A stretch of 16,433 nucleotides of DNA from Microcaldota archaeon (GCA_021813025.1 JAKAME010000031.1:1-16433), one strand, 5' to 3'. Counted from the stretch's first letter, positions 1-6,178 are shown. Made by a program: numbers and translations. The notes: a model not told the origin generated them from the letters alone.

Positions 1-266
1 CCAATAGTTTCAGCCTCGATGTCGTTGAGGTTGAGTGAGTCCATCTTTTTTGTGATGTCTTTCGCGCTTATGTGGTGCGTTTTTATGTCGCACATCCCGC
101 GCACAGGCCCCTCCAGCGCCTCGCGCATGCCTGGGCTTAGCTTTTTGGAGTCTTTCACTCCCAGCCTCTGAAGCTCCCGCTCCCGCCCCTTCTCGATTCC
201 TGCGCGGCACATCACCAGCGGGCCTATGACACAGCCCCTTCCCGCTTCGTCGATTCCGTAAATCAT
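1..266 (-). CDS. rnhB: Ribonuclease HII, N-terminal part (truncated by window edge)
   Basis: RNase HII cleaves the RNA strand of RNA-DNA hybrids and incises at single ribonucleotides misincorporated in DNA. The protein starts MIYGIDEAGRGCVIGPLV, the canonical type 2 RNase H opening: Asp6 and Glu7 in DEAGRG are the first two metal-binding carboxylates. Residues 38-41 (KDSK) form the second conserved block (archaeal GVKDSKKLSP). The start at 266 puts the active-site block at residues 4-10, as in archaeal homologues; no strong Shine-Dalgarno is visible. About 88 codons are present and the C-terminal half, with the remaining catalytic Asp residues, lies outside the window. The gene diverges from the small secreted membrane protein at 468. 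Identification is firm; the completeness of the gene cannot be judged. Confidence 0.93.
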   Translation of the reverse strand, partial: MIYGIDEAGRGCVIGPLVMCRAGIEKGRERELQRLGVKDSKKLSPGMREALEGPVRGMCDIKTHHISAKDITKKMDSLNLNDIEAETI

Positions 267-406
267 GGACAAGACCCGATTTGCATCGCGCACGCTGTTG
301 CATTGCTCTGTTTATCAAATGCAATGGCGCCCTAGGCCGTCTTCCAAAAAGGGCAGCCGGTCTCTTTTTGCATATTTTCGTGTATTCCATCTCGTCGGCG
401 CGTGCC

Positions 407-418
407 TATATTTTTAAA
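407..418 (+). promoter_or_regulatory. Box A (TATA) promoter of the 468-857 gene
   Basis: An AT-rich block reading TATATTTTTAAA stands out in GC-rich sequence. It lies about 55 bases before the ATG at 468, predicting a transcription start near 435-440 and a leader of about 30 bases that carries the Shine-Dalgarno GAGGTGG at 454-460, seven bases before the ATG. Confidence 0.6.
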
Positions 419-467
419 CTCTTGGGCCATCTAATATTCAAAATCTGATGTTCGAGGTGGAATTGCC

Positions 468-857
468 ATGAAGAACCTGAATCTTCGCGGATTGGCCCTG
501 CGCACCGGCGCTGCATGCCTGGCCCTGACAGTGGCTGTGTTCGCCCAGCCGCCCCCCGATACCCCAACAATGAGCACCAGCGGGTTGGGCGGCGTCAGCA
601 TAGCAATGAACAAAATCTGCGCGCAGCTCATGGGCCTCCTGCCCCCCCTCTCCATGCTTCTCGTCGTGCTGGCGGCCATCTTCTATGCGTCAGGCAAGCT
701 GGTGCCCAACCCCGAGTTCGCGGGACGCGCCTCCGGCCTGGCTGCAGCCGCAGTGGCGGCGGCGGTCATCTGCCTTGTGCTTGTGCTTCTCCTGCCCGGC
801 GTGCTGGCCCTGATTTGGGGCGGCGGCGCGGGAACGGCGTTCACCTGCACTGCCTGA
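468..857 (+). CDS. Small secreted membrane protein, VirB2/TrbC pilin-like topology
   Basis: The 129-aa product has a basic N-terminus (residues 1-12), a hydrophobic core and an AxA-like cleavage site after Ala26 (VFA-Q), then a short polar Pro/Ser/Thr segment and two strong hydrophobic helices at about 55-76 and 88-117 joined by a short polar loop (KLVPNPEFAGR). A cleaved signal peptide followed by a small two-helix mature protein matches the layout of VirB2/TrbC-type pilin subunits of type IV secretion systems. I recognise the architecture rather than a diagnostic motif. The start is supported by Shine-Dalgarno GAGGTGG at seven bases and an upstream TATA box. The gene is monocistronic: a pyrimidine-rich run follows and the next gene has its own promoter. 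No VirB4, VirB6 or VirD4 gene is in the window. It could equally be an unrelated small membrane protein. Confidence 0.5.
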   Translation: MKNLNLRGLALRTGAACLALTVAVFAQPPPDTPTMSTSGLGGVSIAMNKICAQLMGLLPPLSMLLVVLAAIFYASGKLVPNPEFAGRASGLAAAAVAAAVICLVLVLLLPGVLALIWGGGAGTAFTCTA

Positions 858-866
858 GACGCGGGC

Positions 867-901
867 AGTTTTCTCCTTTTTTCCTTTTCCTTTTTCTTTC
901 C
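867..901 (+). terminator. Pyrimidine/T-rich terminator
   Basis: A run of T-rich tracts (TTTTCTCCTTTTTTCC and similar) starts ten bases after the stop of the 468-857 gene. Archaeal RNA polymerase terminates at oligo-T runs without needing a hairpin, so this probably separates that gene from the PAC2 gene downstream. Confidence 0.55.
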
Positions 902-960
902 AATTTTCAGCTCCAGCTTGGGCCAGCCAATTTTCCAAAGCGCGCCAAGCCCGCAATCCC

Positions 961-970
961 TTTTTTAAAT
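961..970 (+). promoter_or_regulatory. Box A promoter of the PAC2 gene at 992
   Basis: TTTTTTAAAT lies 22-31 bases before the ATG at 992. That spacing puts the transcription start at or next to the start codon, implying a leaderless or nearly leaderless mRNA. This supports 992 as the true start although the reading frame is open further upstream. Confidence 0.6.
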
Positions 971-991
971 CCCATCTTCGAAGCCCGGCCC

Positions 992-1750
992 ATGAGCGTC
1001 GATTTCCACGTCACAAAGCCGTTCCGCCTGCGCGAGCCTGTGCTTGTCGAGGGATTCCCCGGCCTGGGCCTTGTGGGCACAATCTCCGCTTCCTATCTTG
1101 TTGAGAAGCTCAAGATGGAGTTCGTGGGCTACGTCACCTCCGACATGTTCCCTCCCCTTGCCTCCATCCACGACTACAAGCCGCATTATCCTGCGCGCAT
1201 CTACGTCTCCAAGCGCAACAACCTCGTCGTGCTGCTCTCCGAATTCATAGTGCCGGTTGGCGCGTGCTACGAGCTGGCGCAGCGGGTGCACGAGTTCGCG
1301 CGCGAGCACAAGGTAAGGCAGATTATCAGCCTTGGCGGAATCCACCTGCGCTCAGAGGAGCCCAAAGTGTACGGCATCGCGACCCAGAGCGGGCTTCTTG
1401 ACGCGCTGGTGAAGTCGGGCAAGGTTTCGCTCATCAAGGAGGGGGCCACCACCGGCGTGACCGGCGTGCTGCTTGCTCAGGGCGCGGTGGAGAATTTCCC
1501 GGTAGTCTCCTTCCTCGCGCAGGCGCACGAGGAATACATGGACCCAAAAGCCTCGGCCATGGTGCTCGAGGTTCTCAAGACTTATCTCAAGCTGGACTTC
1601 GAGACGCGCACTCTGGAGGCGGAGGCTGCCGAAATAGAGAGCAAGATGAAGGATTTGCTTGCGCGGGCGAAACAGGCCAACACCCAGTACAAGAAGGCGG
1701 CGGCAGACTTGGGCGGCGGTCCGAACAACTTGGGGCCGATGTATGGATGA
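992..1750 (+). CDS. PAC2-family proteasome assembly chaperone homologue with C-terminal HbYX-like tail
   Basis: A 252-aa protein of the PAC2 fold (archaeal PbaA/PbaB relatives). The hallmark N-terminal motif is at residues 17-29 (VLVEGFPGLGLVG); a second conserved block (IISLGGI, 111-117) and GATTGVTGVLLAQG (151-164) follow. Residues about 205-238 are a charged, coiled-coil-like helix, then a Gly/Asn linker (GGGPNN), and the protein ends Met-Tyr-Gly. A C-terminal hydrophobic-Tyr-any (HbYX) tripeptide is what proteasome activators and the archaeal activator PbaB use to dock into pockets of the 20S alpha ring, so I infer that this paralogue may bind the proteasome. No 20S subunit gene is in the window. 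The start is fixed by the TATA box 22-31 bases upstream; the in-frame extension back to 515 overlaps another gene and is rejected. Confidence 0.88.
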   Translation: MSVDFHVTKPFRLREPVLVEGFPGLGLVGTISASYLVEKLKMEFVGYVTSDMFPPLASIHDYKPHYPARIYVSKRNNLVVLLSEFIVPVGACYELAQRVHEFAREHKVRQIISLGGIHLRSEEPKVYGIATQSGLLDALVKSGKVSLIKEGATTGVTGVLLAQGAVENFPVVSFLAQAHEEYMDPKASAMVLEVLKTYLKLDFETRTLEAEAAEIESKMKDLLARAKQANTQYKKAAADLGGGPNNLGPMYG

Positions 1751-1752
1751 GC

Positions 1753-1775
1753 TTTTTTGCCTTGAGGGCAAAAAA
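1753..1775 (+). terminator. T/A-flanked hairpin after the PAC2 gene
   Basis: A perfect 9-bp inverted repeat (TTTTTTGCC / GGCAAAAAA, loop TTGAG) begins three bases after the stop codon. The leading T6 run alone could terminate archaeal transcription; the stem could protect the mRNA 3' end. It separates the PAC2 gene from the tRNA gene. Confidence 0.5.
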
Positions 1776-1834
1776 CCTCGGAAAACTGCCAACCGTAGGC
1801 AATGCCCGAATTATCTGCGGGACGCGTCCATGCT

Positions 1835-1842
1835 GTTTTTAT
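1835..1842 (+). promoter_or_regulatory. Box A of the tRNA-Leu gene
   Basis: TTTTTATT lies 24-31 bases upstream of the first tRNA nucleotide (1866), the expected spacing of box A in archaeal tRNA promoters. Confidence 0.45.
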
Positions 1843-1865
1843 TCCCTCATTCTCCTAGTTCTTGT

Positions 1866-2050
1866 GCGGGGATAGCAAAGCCCGGTCAAATGCGCGGGAC
1901 TTAAGGGGCCCCTTTTTCTTTCTCGAAAGAAAAAGGCCCCCGGGTTCAAAAAGAAAGGACCCGGGAAACGCAATCCCGGTCTTGAAACGATTGTGTTTTG
2001 AGACATCCTGTGGCCTAGCGCCTTCGTGGGTTCAAATCCCTCTCCCCGCA
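1866..2050 (+). tRNA. tRNA-Leu(UAA) with a 99-nt archaeal intron at position 37/38
   Basis: The acceptor stem GCGGGGA (1866-1872) pairs with TCCCCGC (2043-2049), discriminator A2050; CCA is not encoded. The D stem is the 3-bp GCA/TGC form (1875-1877/1891-1893) usual for class II tRNAs. The anticodon stem CGGGA (1895-1899) pairs with TCCTG (2006-2010, one G-U). The loop reads CTTAAG plus A2005, with anticodon TAA at 1902-1904. A 15-nt variable arm (2011-2025), GGC/GCC stem, fits Leu. The T arm is GTGGG-TTCAAAT-CCCTC with one U-U mismatch at the second pair. Exon 1 is 1866-1905 and exon 2 is 2005-2050. Its 3' end lies one base from the stop codon of the convergent hydrolase gene. The intron means a tRNA splicing endonuclease is needed. 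Confidence 0.92.
1906..2004 (+). other. tRNA-Leu intron with bulge-helix-bulge splice sites
   Basis: The canonical bulge-helix-bulge can be drawn exactly. Bulge 1 is A1904 G1905 | G1906; the 4-bp helix is C1900-A1903 paired with T1999-G2002 (one G-U); bulge 2 is A2003 C2004 | A2005. Cutting after the second base of each bulge joins G37 to A38. The interior is almost tiled by three adjacent hairpins: 1911-1921/1926-1936 (11 bp, loop CTCG), 1939-1945/1959-1965 (7 bp) and 1966-1974/1990-1998 (9 bp, one G-U). I see no open reading frame of note or homing endonuclease in it. Confidence 0.88.
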
Positions 2051-2051
2051 T

Positions 2052-2603
2052 TTATTTCCCAAGCAGTTTCTCCAGCACCACCGACAATTCCGTGGTGCCC
2101 TCGCTTGAGCTGAAATGGCCCATCCCTTTCTGCACAATCAGCTCTGCCCCCAGATTCTTTCGGAAGTTCTCGCCTTCCGAGAGCGGAACGTAGGGGTCGT
2201 TGTCTGAATGGACGGCCACAAAGCGCGAGGCATGCGCGCGCACGGCCTTCCAATTCAGGGGAGGCTGGCAGAAGGACGCAAGCTCCGGAATTCCGATGTC
2301 GTTTCCAAATCCGGCCACCAGAATTACGGGACCGACTCTCTGGCCGGGCGCCAGAGCTTGCAAATACCTCAAAATGGCGGTGCAGCCAAGCGAATGGCCC
2401 ACCAGCGCGCAAGAAGCATCGGGGGAGCTGACAGCAGCGGCGATTGTCTTCACCCACTCGTCACAAACCGGCTCATTTGGATTGGGCATGGCCGGCACCG
2501 ACACGGCCCAGCCTCGGGATTCCAATTCTTGTTTCAGCCACGGCCTCCAGCCGTGCATCGGAGTGCCCTGATAGCCATGGACAAGAATGGCGCGAAGTTT
2601 CAT
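2052..2603 (-). CDS. RBBP9/YdeN-like serine hydrolase (alpha/beta hydrolase)
   Basis: The 183-aa product has the small alpha/beta hydrolase layout of the RBBP9/YdeN family: the HGYQGTP oxyanion loop (residues 9-15), nucleophile elbow GHSLG with Ser71 (69-73), probable acid Asp136 in HSDNDPYVP (132-140) and catalytic His163 in KGMGHFSS (159-166). The length matches the family (about 180-190 aa). The substrate is unknown; members are serine hydrolases of ill-defined physiological role. Its ATG overlaps the TGA of the upstream methyltransferase gene (TGATG at 2601-2605), so translation is probably coupled. It is the last gene of the apparent sppA operon and its stop lies one base from the 3' end of the convergent tRNA gene. 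Confidence 0.88.
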   Translation of the reverse strand: MKLRAILVHGYQGTPMHGWRPWLKQELESRGWAVSVPAMPNPNEPVCDEWVKTIAAAVSSPDASCALVGHSLGCTAILRYLQALAPGQRVGPVILVAGFGNDIGIPELASFCQPPLNWKAVRAHASRFVAVHSDNDPYVPLSEGENFRKNLGAELIVQKGMGHFSSSEGTTELSVVLEKLLGK

Positions 2604-3238
2604 CAGGATTCACCGGCCGGCCGGTCCTCCTTCTTTTTTTCCGTCTTTCTTCCGAAAGCAAGATATGCAGTGTGCATCAGTCCGACATTGGCCGGCCGCA
2701 CGCCATGCGCCCGCACCAGCATCTCGCGCACGTTGCACTCGCAGCAATACCACTGCGAAAATCCGGCAGCTTCTCCCGCCTGCACGAAAGCCTTGAGCTG
2801 CTCTGCATGGGGAAGATAGCCCACCACCGCGCCCCCTTCCTTCAGCGCCGAGAAAGCGAAAGCAAGCATTTTGTCCGAATCCGCCATGTCGAGGCACACG
2901 AGGTCGGCCTCTTTTTCATCAAACCCCTCTTTCAGCACGTCGCGCAGGCGTATCCCCACATTGTCCAGTCCGGCCCTTTTCACGTTTCCCTGCGCTATTT
3001 TGGCGAATTCCTCGCGCACCTCATACGATATGACGCTCCCGGCAATTCTTCCCATCTGCACCGCAAGCCAGCCGGAGCCGCTGCCTGCATCCAGCACCTT
3101 GCTCGCCTTTCCAATGCCTGAAAGCGCGATTACAAGGCCCGCGTCTTTGGGCAGAACCACGGCCGGCCCGCGCTTCAGTTTCGCCGATTGGCTGGGCCAG
3201 TAAACCGAATTGCTTTCCTCGCGGTGTCGTTTGCTCAT
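2603..3238 (-). CDS. trmI: tRNA (adenine-N1)-methyltransferase, TrmI family (short form)
   Basis: A class I SAM methyltransferase that in archaea makes m1A at tRNA positions 57/58. It shows the family block GPAVVLPKDAGLVIALSGIG (24-43), SAM motif I VLDAGSGSGWLA (48-59), acidic ribose-binding SYEVREEF (71-78), the catalytic-site strand LVCLDMAD (113-120, where the family often has Pro in place of Ala), YLPHAEQ (141-147) and a C-terminal RP..VG..HTAYLAFGRK block (181-198). The protein is 211 aa; usual archaeal TrmI proteins are nearer 250 because of an N-terminal beta domain of roughly 60 residues before GPQ, which is almost absent here. The start at 3238 is chosen for its strong Shine-Dalgarno (AAGGGGGAT) just after the upstream stop; the open frame further upstream overlaps the Cys-rich gene. 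Function is confident; exact modified position is inferred. Confidence 0.8.
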   Translation of the reverse strand: MSKRHREESNSVYWPSQSAKLKRGPAVVLPKDAGLVIALSGIGKASKVLDAGSGSGWLAVQMGRIAGSVISYEVREEFAKIAQGNVKRAGLDNVGIRLRDVLKEGFDEKEADLVCLDMADSDKMLAFAFSALKEGGAVVGYLPHAEQLKAFVQAGEAAGFSQWYCCECNVREMLVRAHGVRPANVGLMHTAYLAFGRKTEKKKEDRPAGES

Positions 3239-3249
3239 GAAAATCCCCC

Positions 3250-3816
3250 TTATGACGGCCTGCATGCGCTCCATGCCGTGCCGCACGAATTGCAGACCGA
3301 AATCCCCCAGTTGCAGCTGTTGAGCAGGCAGGGCGTGCTTGCCCCAGCGTCGCAGATGCGGCTCGGCGCGCGGCAGGCGCTCCATGCCCCGCCAATGCAT
3401 TGGCTGATGCCTGCGCAGCCGCGCGCGTCGGTGCAGCTGCGGTTGCGCCCTTCCGCGCAGGGCTTTGGCAGGGCGCTGAAGCCTGCAGCCGCGCGGCAGT
3501 TCGGCGCGCCCTCCAGCTGCACGCGGTGCGCTCCGGCAGTTGGACGAAGCACTGCCTCAAAGCCCGCGTCCGCGCGCGCGAGCGGCACATCCTGATTGTC
3601 GAAGCTTAGCGCCATGCCGCTCAGATTGGCGCACGAGGGCGGCAGCTCGACACGCACTTTCAGCGCCTCGCCCTCATGCACGGGCAGCGGCGAGAAGCTT
3701 ATGCTGGCCTGCGGGACCGGGGGCGCGGCCGCCTGCTCAGGCGCGCCGCGGGGCCAAATCAGGAACAGCGCCAGCACCATGAGCAGCAGAATGGTCCAGA
3801 TATGGATGTCATCCAT
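3250..3816 (-). CDS. Membrane-anchored Cys-rich protein with tandem disulfide-type repeats
   Basis: I do not recognise a named family. The 188-aa product begins with a short cytoplasmic end and one hydrophobic helix (about 6-22), then a Pro/Ala linker, a beta-rich segment (about 37-115) with Cys62 and Cys107 that could form an Ig-like domain, and two Cys-rich repeats (about 119-150 and 154-188). Each repeat carries a G-I-S core and ends (A/T)-W-S-A-C-R. There are 13 Cys in all, 11 of them in the last 70 residues, implying an extracytoplasmic disulfide-stabilised domain. The ATG at 3816 is preferred over a GTG at 3834 because GGAGGAG lies at Shine-Dalgarno distance from it. The gene sits 36 bases after sppA and 11 bases before trmI, so it is co-transcribed. 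It may be a surface or adhesion protein, or act near SppA. Confidence 0.75.
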   Translation of the reverse strand: MDDIHIWTILLLMVLALFLIWPRGAPEQAAAPPVPQASISFSPLPVHEGEALKVRVELPPSCANLSGMALSFDNQDVPLARADAGFEAVLRPTAGAHRVQLEGAPNCRAAAGFSALPKPCAEGRNRSCTDARGCAGISQCIGGAWSACRAPSRICDAGASTPCLLNSCNWGISVCNSCGTAWSACRPS

Positions 3817-3852
3817 GCGCCATCTCCTCCCCACGCCAAGCAGTGCTTCCTT

Positions 3853-4869
3853 CTAGTATCTCAATTGCCAGTTGCCCTGAATTTTCGGCCATACCGGCCC
3901 GGCCAGCGCGCCTCCGAGAACCCGCGAAAGCCATCCCCCGCCGTCCGATGGATGAATGGCGCAGACTTCCAACGCATCCGTCTCGTTCGCCATCTGCGAG
4001 GCCTTGAGAATTGCGTCCTTCCTGCTGCCCAGCGCGTCCACCATTCCGATGGGCAGCGCCTGCCGCCCGCTCAGCACCCGCGCATCCAGAATCTGCTCGA
4101 ACTGCGGGTGGCTGAGCCGCGCGCCGCGGCTTTGCGCAACCACGTCCCTGAATTCCTCAAAGCTTTCATTCACTATTGCCTGCATGATGGCCCGCTCCCG
4201 CTCAGTCATCGGCCTTGCCGGATTTCCGATGTCTTTCAGCTCGCCGCTCGTGATTTCAGTCTCATTATACCCTATCTTGGCAAACAGGCCGCTGAGGTCT
4301 GCTATGCTTGCGCGCACGCCAATGGAGCCTGTGAGGGCGTCAGGCTCTGAAACGATGTAATCCGTCCCCATCGCGGCATAATAGCCGCCGGAGGCGGCCA
4401 TCTCGCGGAAATAGGCCACTTTCGGCTTTTTGGATTCTTTCAGCGCGCGGTAGATGTCGCGGCTGCCAACAGGCGAGCCTCCGGGCGAATCCACCGTCAG
4501 CAGTATCGCCTTCACATCAGAGCGCTGGTCCGCCTCCTCCACCATTTTGGCAATTGTTTCCGCGCCCGCCTGTCCTGCAGAGAAAAGGCTGCCGGGCGTG
4601 TCGTCGGCCACAATTTCGCCGCGCACCTCTATTTCGGCCACGCATCCGCGCCCCCACTCCAATGATTTGGGGCCGCCGCCTGCGCCCATGAGCGCAAATG
4701 CGGCAATGGCCAGAAGCAGCAGGCCGCCCGCTATTCCGGCAGCCAGCCAAACCCAAGTTTTGCTCCGGGCCAAAGCGCCTTGTTTCACCATGTTTTTCAT
4801 CAGGCCCAGTTTCGTCTTGGGGGTTTTTGAAGCTTCTCTCCCTCCCCCTATCATGCTGGACGAGTTCAT
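3853..4869 (-). CDS. sppA: Signal peptide peptidase SppA (membrane serine protease, S49)
   Basis: SppA cleaves signal peptides left in the membrane after secretion, using a Ser-Lys dyad. With the start at 4869 the protein is 338 aa: a basic N-terminus, one membrane helix (about 38-62) and a single S49 domain. Visible motifs are TVDSPGGSP (125-133), EMAASGGYYAA with catalytic Ser160, LTGSIGV (179-185) and the Lys motif GELKDIGNPARPM with Lys212. The first ATG of this frame is at 4887. I prefer 4869 because AGGAGG lies nine bases before it; 4854 is also possible. The 5' end overlaps carS head to head, so the promoter must lie inside carS or be weak; no TATA is evident. First gene of an apparent four-gene operon with the Cys-rich protein, trmI and the hydrolase. 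Confidence 0.92.
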   Translation of the reverse strand: MNSSSMIGGGREASKTPKTKLGLMKNMVKQGALARSKTWVWLAAGIAGGLLLLAIAAFALMGAGGGPKSLEWGRGCVAEIEVRGEIVADDTPGSLFSAGQAGAETIAKMVEEADQRSDVKAILLTVDSPGGSPVGSRDIYRALKESKKPKVAYFREMAASGGYYAAMGTDYIVSEPDALTGSIGVRASIADLSGLFAKIGYNETEITSGELKDIGNPARPMTERERAIMQAIVNESFEEFRDVVAQSRGARLSHPQFEQILDARVLSGRQALPIGMVDALGSRKDAILKASQMANETDALEVCAIHPSDGGGWLSRVLGGALAGPVWPKIQGNWQLRY

Positions 4870-5386
4870 CCGCCTCATCCTCCTCATCCTGCCCGCCTAT
4901 GCTGCCAACGCCGCACCGGTTGTGCTGGGCGGGCGTTTCCCAATCGATGGGGGCATGCGCGCATGGGACAAGCGCCCCATTTTCGGCTCTTCGAAAACAT
5001 GGCTCGGCCTTCTTGGAGGGATGGCGGCCGGCCTGCTGGCTGCAGCGCTTGAGGCCCACATGCTGCGCGGCACTGCATATGACTTATGGGCAGGCAGGCC
5101 GGAATGGTATGCCGGAATGGGCCTCGCCCTTTCCGCAGGCGCGCTTGCCGGGGATTTGGCCGGCTCGTTCATCAAGCGCCGCCTCGGCCTGCCGGCCGGC
5201 AGGCCCTCATGGCTGCTTGACCAGCTGCCCTTCGTGCTGGCCGCCCTGCTGGCCGCGTGGCTGGCGGGCGCAAGCTTCGCGTTCTCGCCCATGCCCCTAA
5301 TATTCCTGCTCGCGCTCACCATCGTGCTGCACAGGGCGGCGAACGCGTTCGCGCACGCATCCGGGCTGAAAAAAGTTCCCTGGTAG
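4853..5386 (+). CDS. carS: CDP-archaeol synthase (CTP:digeranylgeranylglycerol-phosphate cytidylyltransferase)
   Basis: CarS is a membrane enzyme that activates unsaturated archaetidic acid with CTP to give CDP-archaeol, the precursor of archaeal phospholipid head-group attachment. The 177-aa protein has the expected length and motifs: PAYAANAAPV near the N-terminus (14-23), FGSSKTWLG (44-52), the signature GDLAGSFIKRRLGLPAGRPS (100-119) followed by LLDQLPFVL, and C-terminal HRAANAFAHASGLKKVPW (160-177). It has about five hydrophobic segments (3-25, 52-70, 86-103, 122-140, 145-162). The start ATG has no Shine-Dalgarno, suggesting a leaderless mRNA, and overlaps the start of divergent sppA by 17 bases. 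The metal transporter gene follows six bases after the stop. This is a specific archaeal marker. Confidence 0.95.
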   Translation: MLDEFIRLILLILPAYAANAAPVVLGGRFPIDGGMRAWDKRPIFGSSKTWLGLLGGMAAGLLAAALEAHMLRGTAYDLWAGRPEWYAGMGLALSAGALAGDLAGSFIKRRLGLPAGRPSWLLDQLPFVLAALLAAWLAGASFAFSPMPLIFLLALTIVLHRAANAFAHASGLKKVPW

Positions 5387-5392
5387 GTCATC

Positions 5393-6160
5393 ATGAACAA
5401 GCACATCCGCAAGGCAATCAAGCGCAAACTCTCCCTCGCCTCCGAGTCTTTGCAGAGGCGGCACATGGAGCTTGAGCAGCAGCAGTCGGCCGGCGGCAGC
5501 CTGCTGCGCCAAGTCGTGCTGGGCGGGCAGGACGGGCTTGTGAACGTGCTGGGCATCTTGCTGGGCATGGCCTCGGGCACAGGCAGCACGAACCTTGTCA
5601 TTCTCGCAGGCCTTGCCGCCACAGTAGCAGAGTCGGTGTCAATGGCCGCGGTGGCCTACACCTCCTCGCGCGCAAGCCAGGACCATTATCAGGCGCAGAA
5701 AGAGCAGGAGCTTCGCGAGATGCGCGAGATTCCCGACGTGGAGCGCAAGGAAATCGAGCTGATTTATTACAAGAAGGGGTTCAGGGGCCGCGCGCTAAGG
5801 GCGGCAGTGCGCCAAATCTGCTCGGACAAGCAGCTGTGGCTGCAGACCATGATGCGCGAGGAGCTGGGGCTTTATGAGAGCGAGTTCGTGGACCCTCTGC
5901 GCGAAGGCATAGTGGTGGGAGTCGCGTCGGTCATCGGCTCGCTCATCCCCCTCATCCCGTTCTTCTTCATGCCGGTGGCGCCGGCCATGCTGGCCTCCGT
6001 GGGGCTTGCGCTGCTGGTGCTTTTCGGAGGCGGCGCTCTCAAGGCGCGGCTCACCACCGGCGTGTGGTGGAAATCGGGCGCAGAGATGGCGCTCATAGGC
6101 GGCGCTGCCGCCCTGCTCGGCTATGCGGTTGGCCTGCTGCTGGGCGCGAATGGAGTGTAA
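5393..6160 (+). CDS. VIT1/CCC1-family Fe2+/Mn2+ transporter
   Basis: A 255-aa protein of the vacuolar iron transporter family, which moves Fe2+ or Mn2+ out of the cytosol. The first helix holds GGQDGLVNVLGILLGMA (44-60), the family signature with Asp47; helix 2 (about 68-90) ends SMAAVAYTSSRAS. A long charged loop (about 95-165) rich in Glu and Lys (ELREMREIPDVERKE; REELGL) corresponds to the cytoplasmic metal-binding domain between helices 2 and 3. Three more helices follow at about 170-190, 195-214 and 230-252. It starts six bases after carS and ends just before the aminopeptidase start, so the three probably share a transcript. Substrate preference between iron and manganese cannot be told from sequence; in bacteria and archaea export or detoxification is the usual inference. 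Confidence 0.9.
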   Translation: MNKHIRKAIKRKLSLASESLQRRHMELEQQQSAGGSLLRQVVLGGQDGLVNVLGILLGMASGTGSTNLVILAGLAATVAESVSMAAVAYTSSRASQDHYQAQKEQELREMREIPDVERKEIELIYYKKGFRGRALRAAVRQICSDKQLWLQTMMREELGLYESEFVDPLREGIVVGVASVIGSLIPLIPFFFMPVAPAMLASVGLALLVLFGGGALKARLTTGVWWKSGAEMALIGGAAALLGYAVGLLLGANGV

Positions 6161-6178
6161 TTGTTTGAGGCGATGGAT

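Noticed and set aside
515..991. In-frame upstream extension of the PAC2 gene
   Set aside because: It overlaps the secreted membrane protein gene in another frame, has Arg/Pro/His-rich low-quality sequence, and the TATA box at 961-970 places the transcript start at 992.
1974..1978. TCCCG as the 3' strand of the tRNA-Leu anticodon stem
   Set aside because: It pairs perfectly with CGGGA, but would leave a variable region of almost 50 nt and breaks the bulge-helix-bulge. TCCTG at 2006-2010 gives a normal variable arm, an A38 and an exact splice motif.
3021..3590. 189-codon minus-strand open frame
   Set aside because: Out-of-frame reading of trmI and the Cys-rich gene; Ala/Arg/Thr-rich with no domain.
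4897..5622. 241-codon minus-strand open frame
   Set aside because: Antisense to carS and the transporter, Pro/Arg/Ser-rich, no motif.
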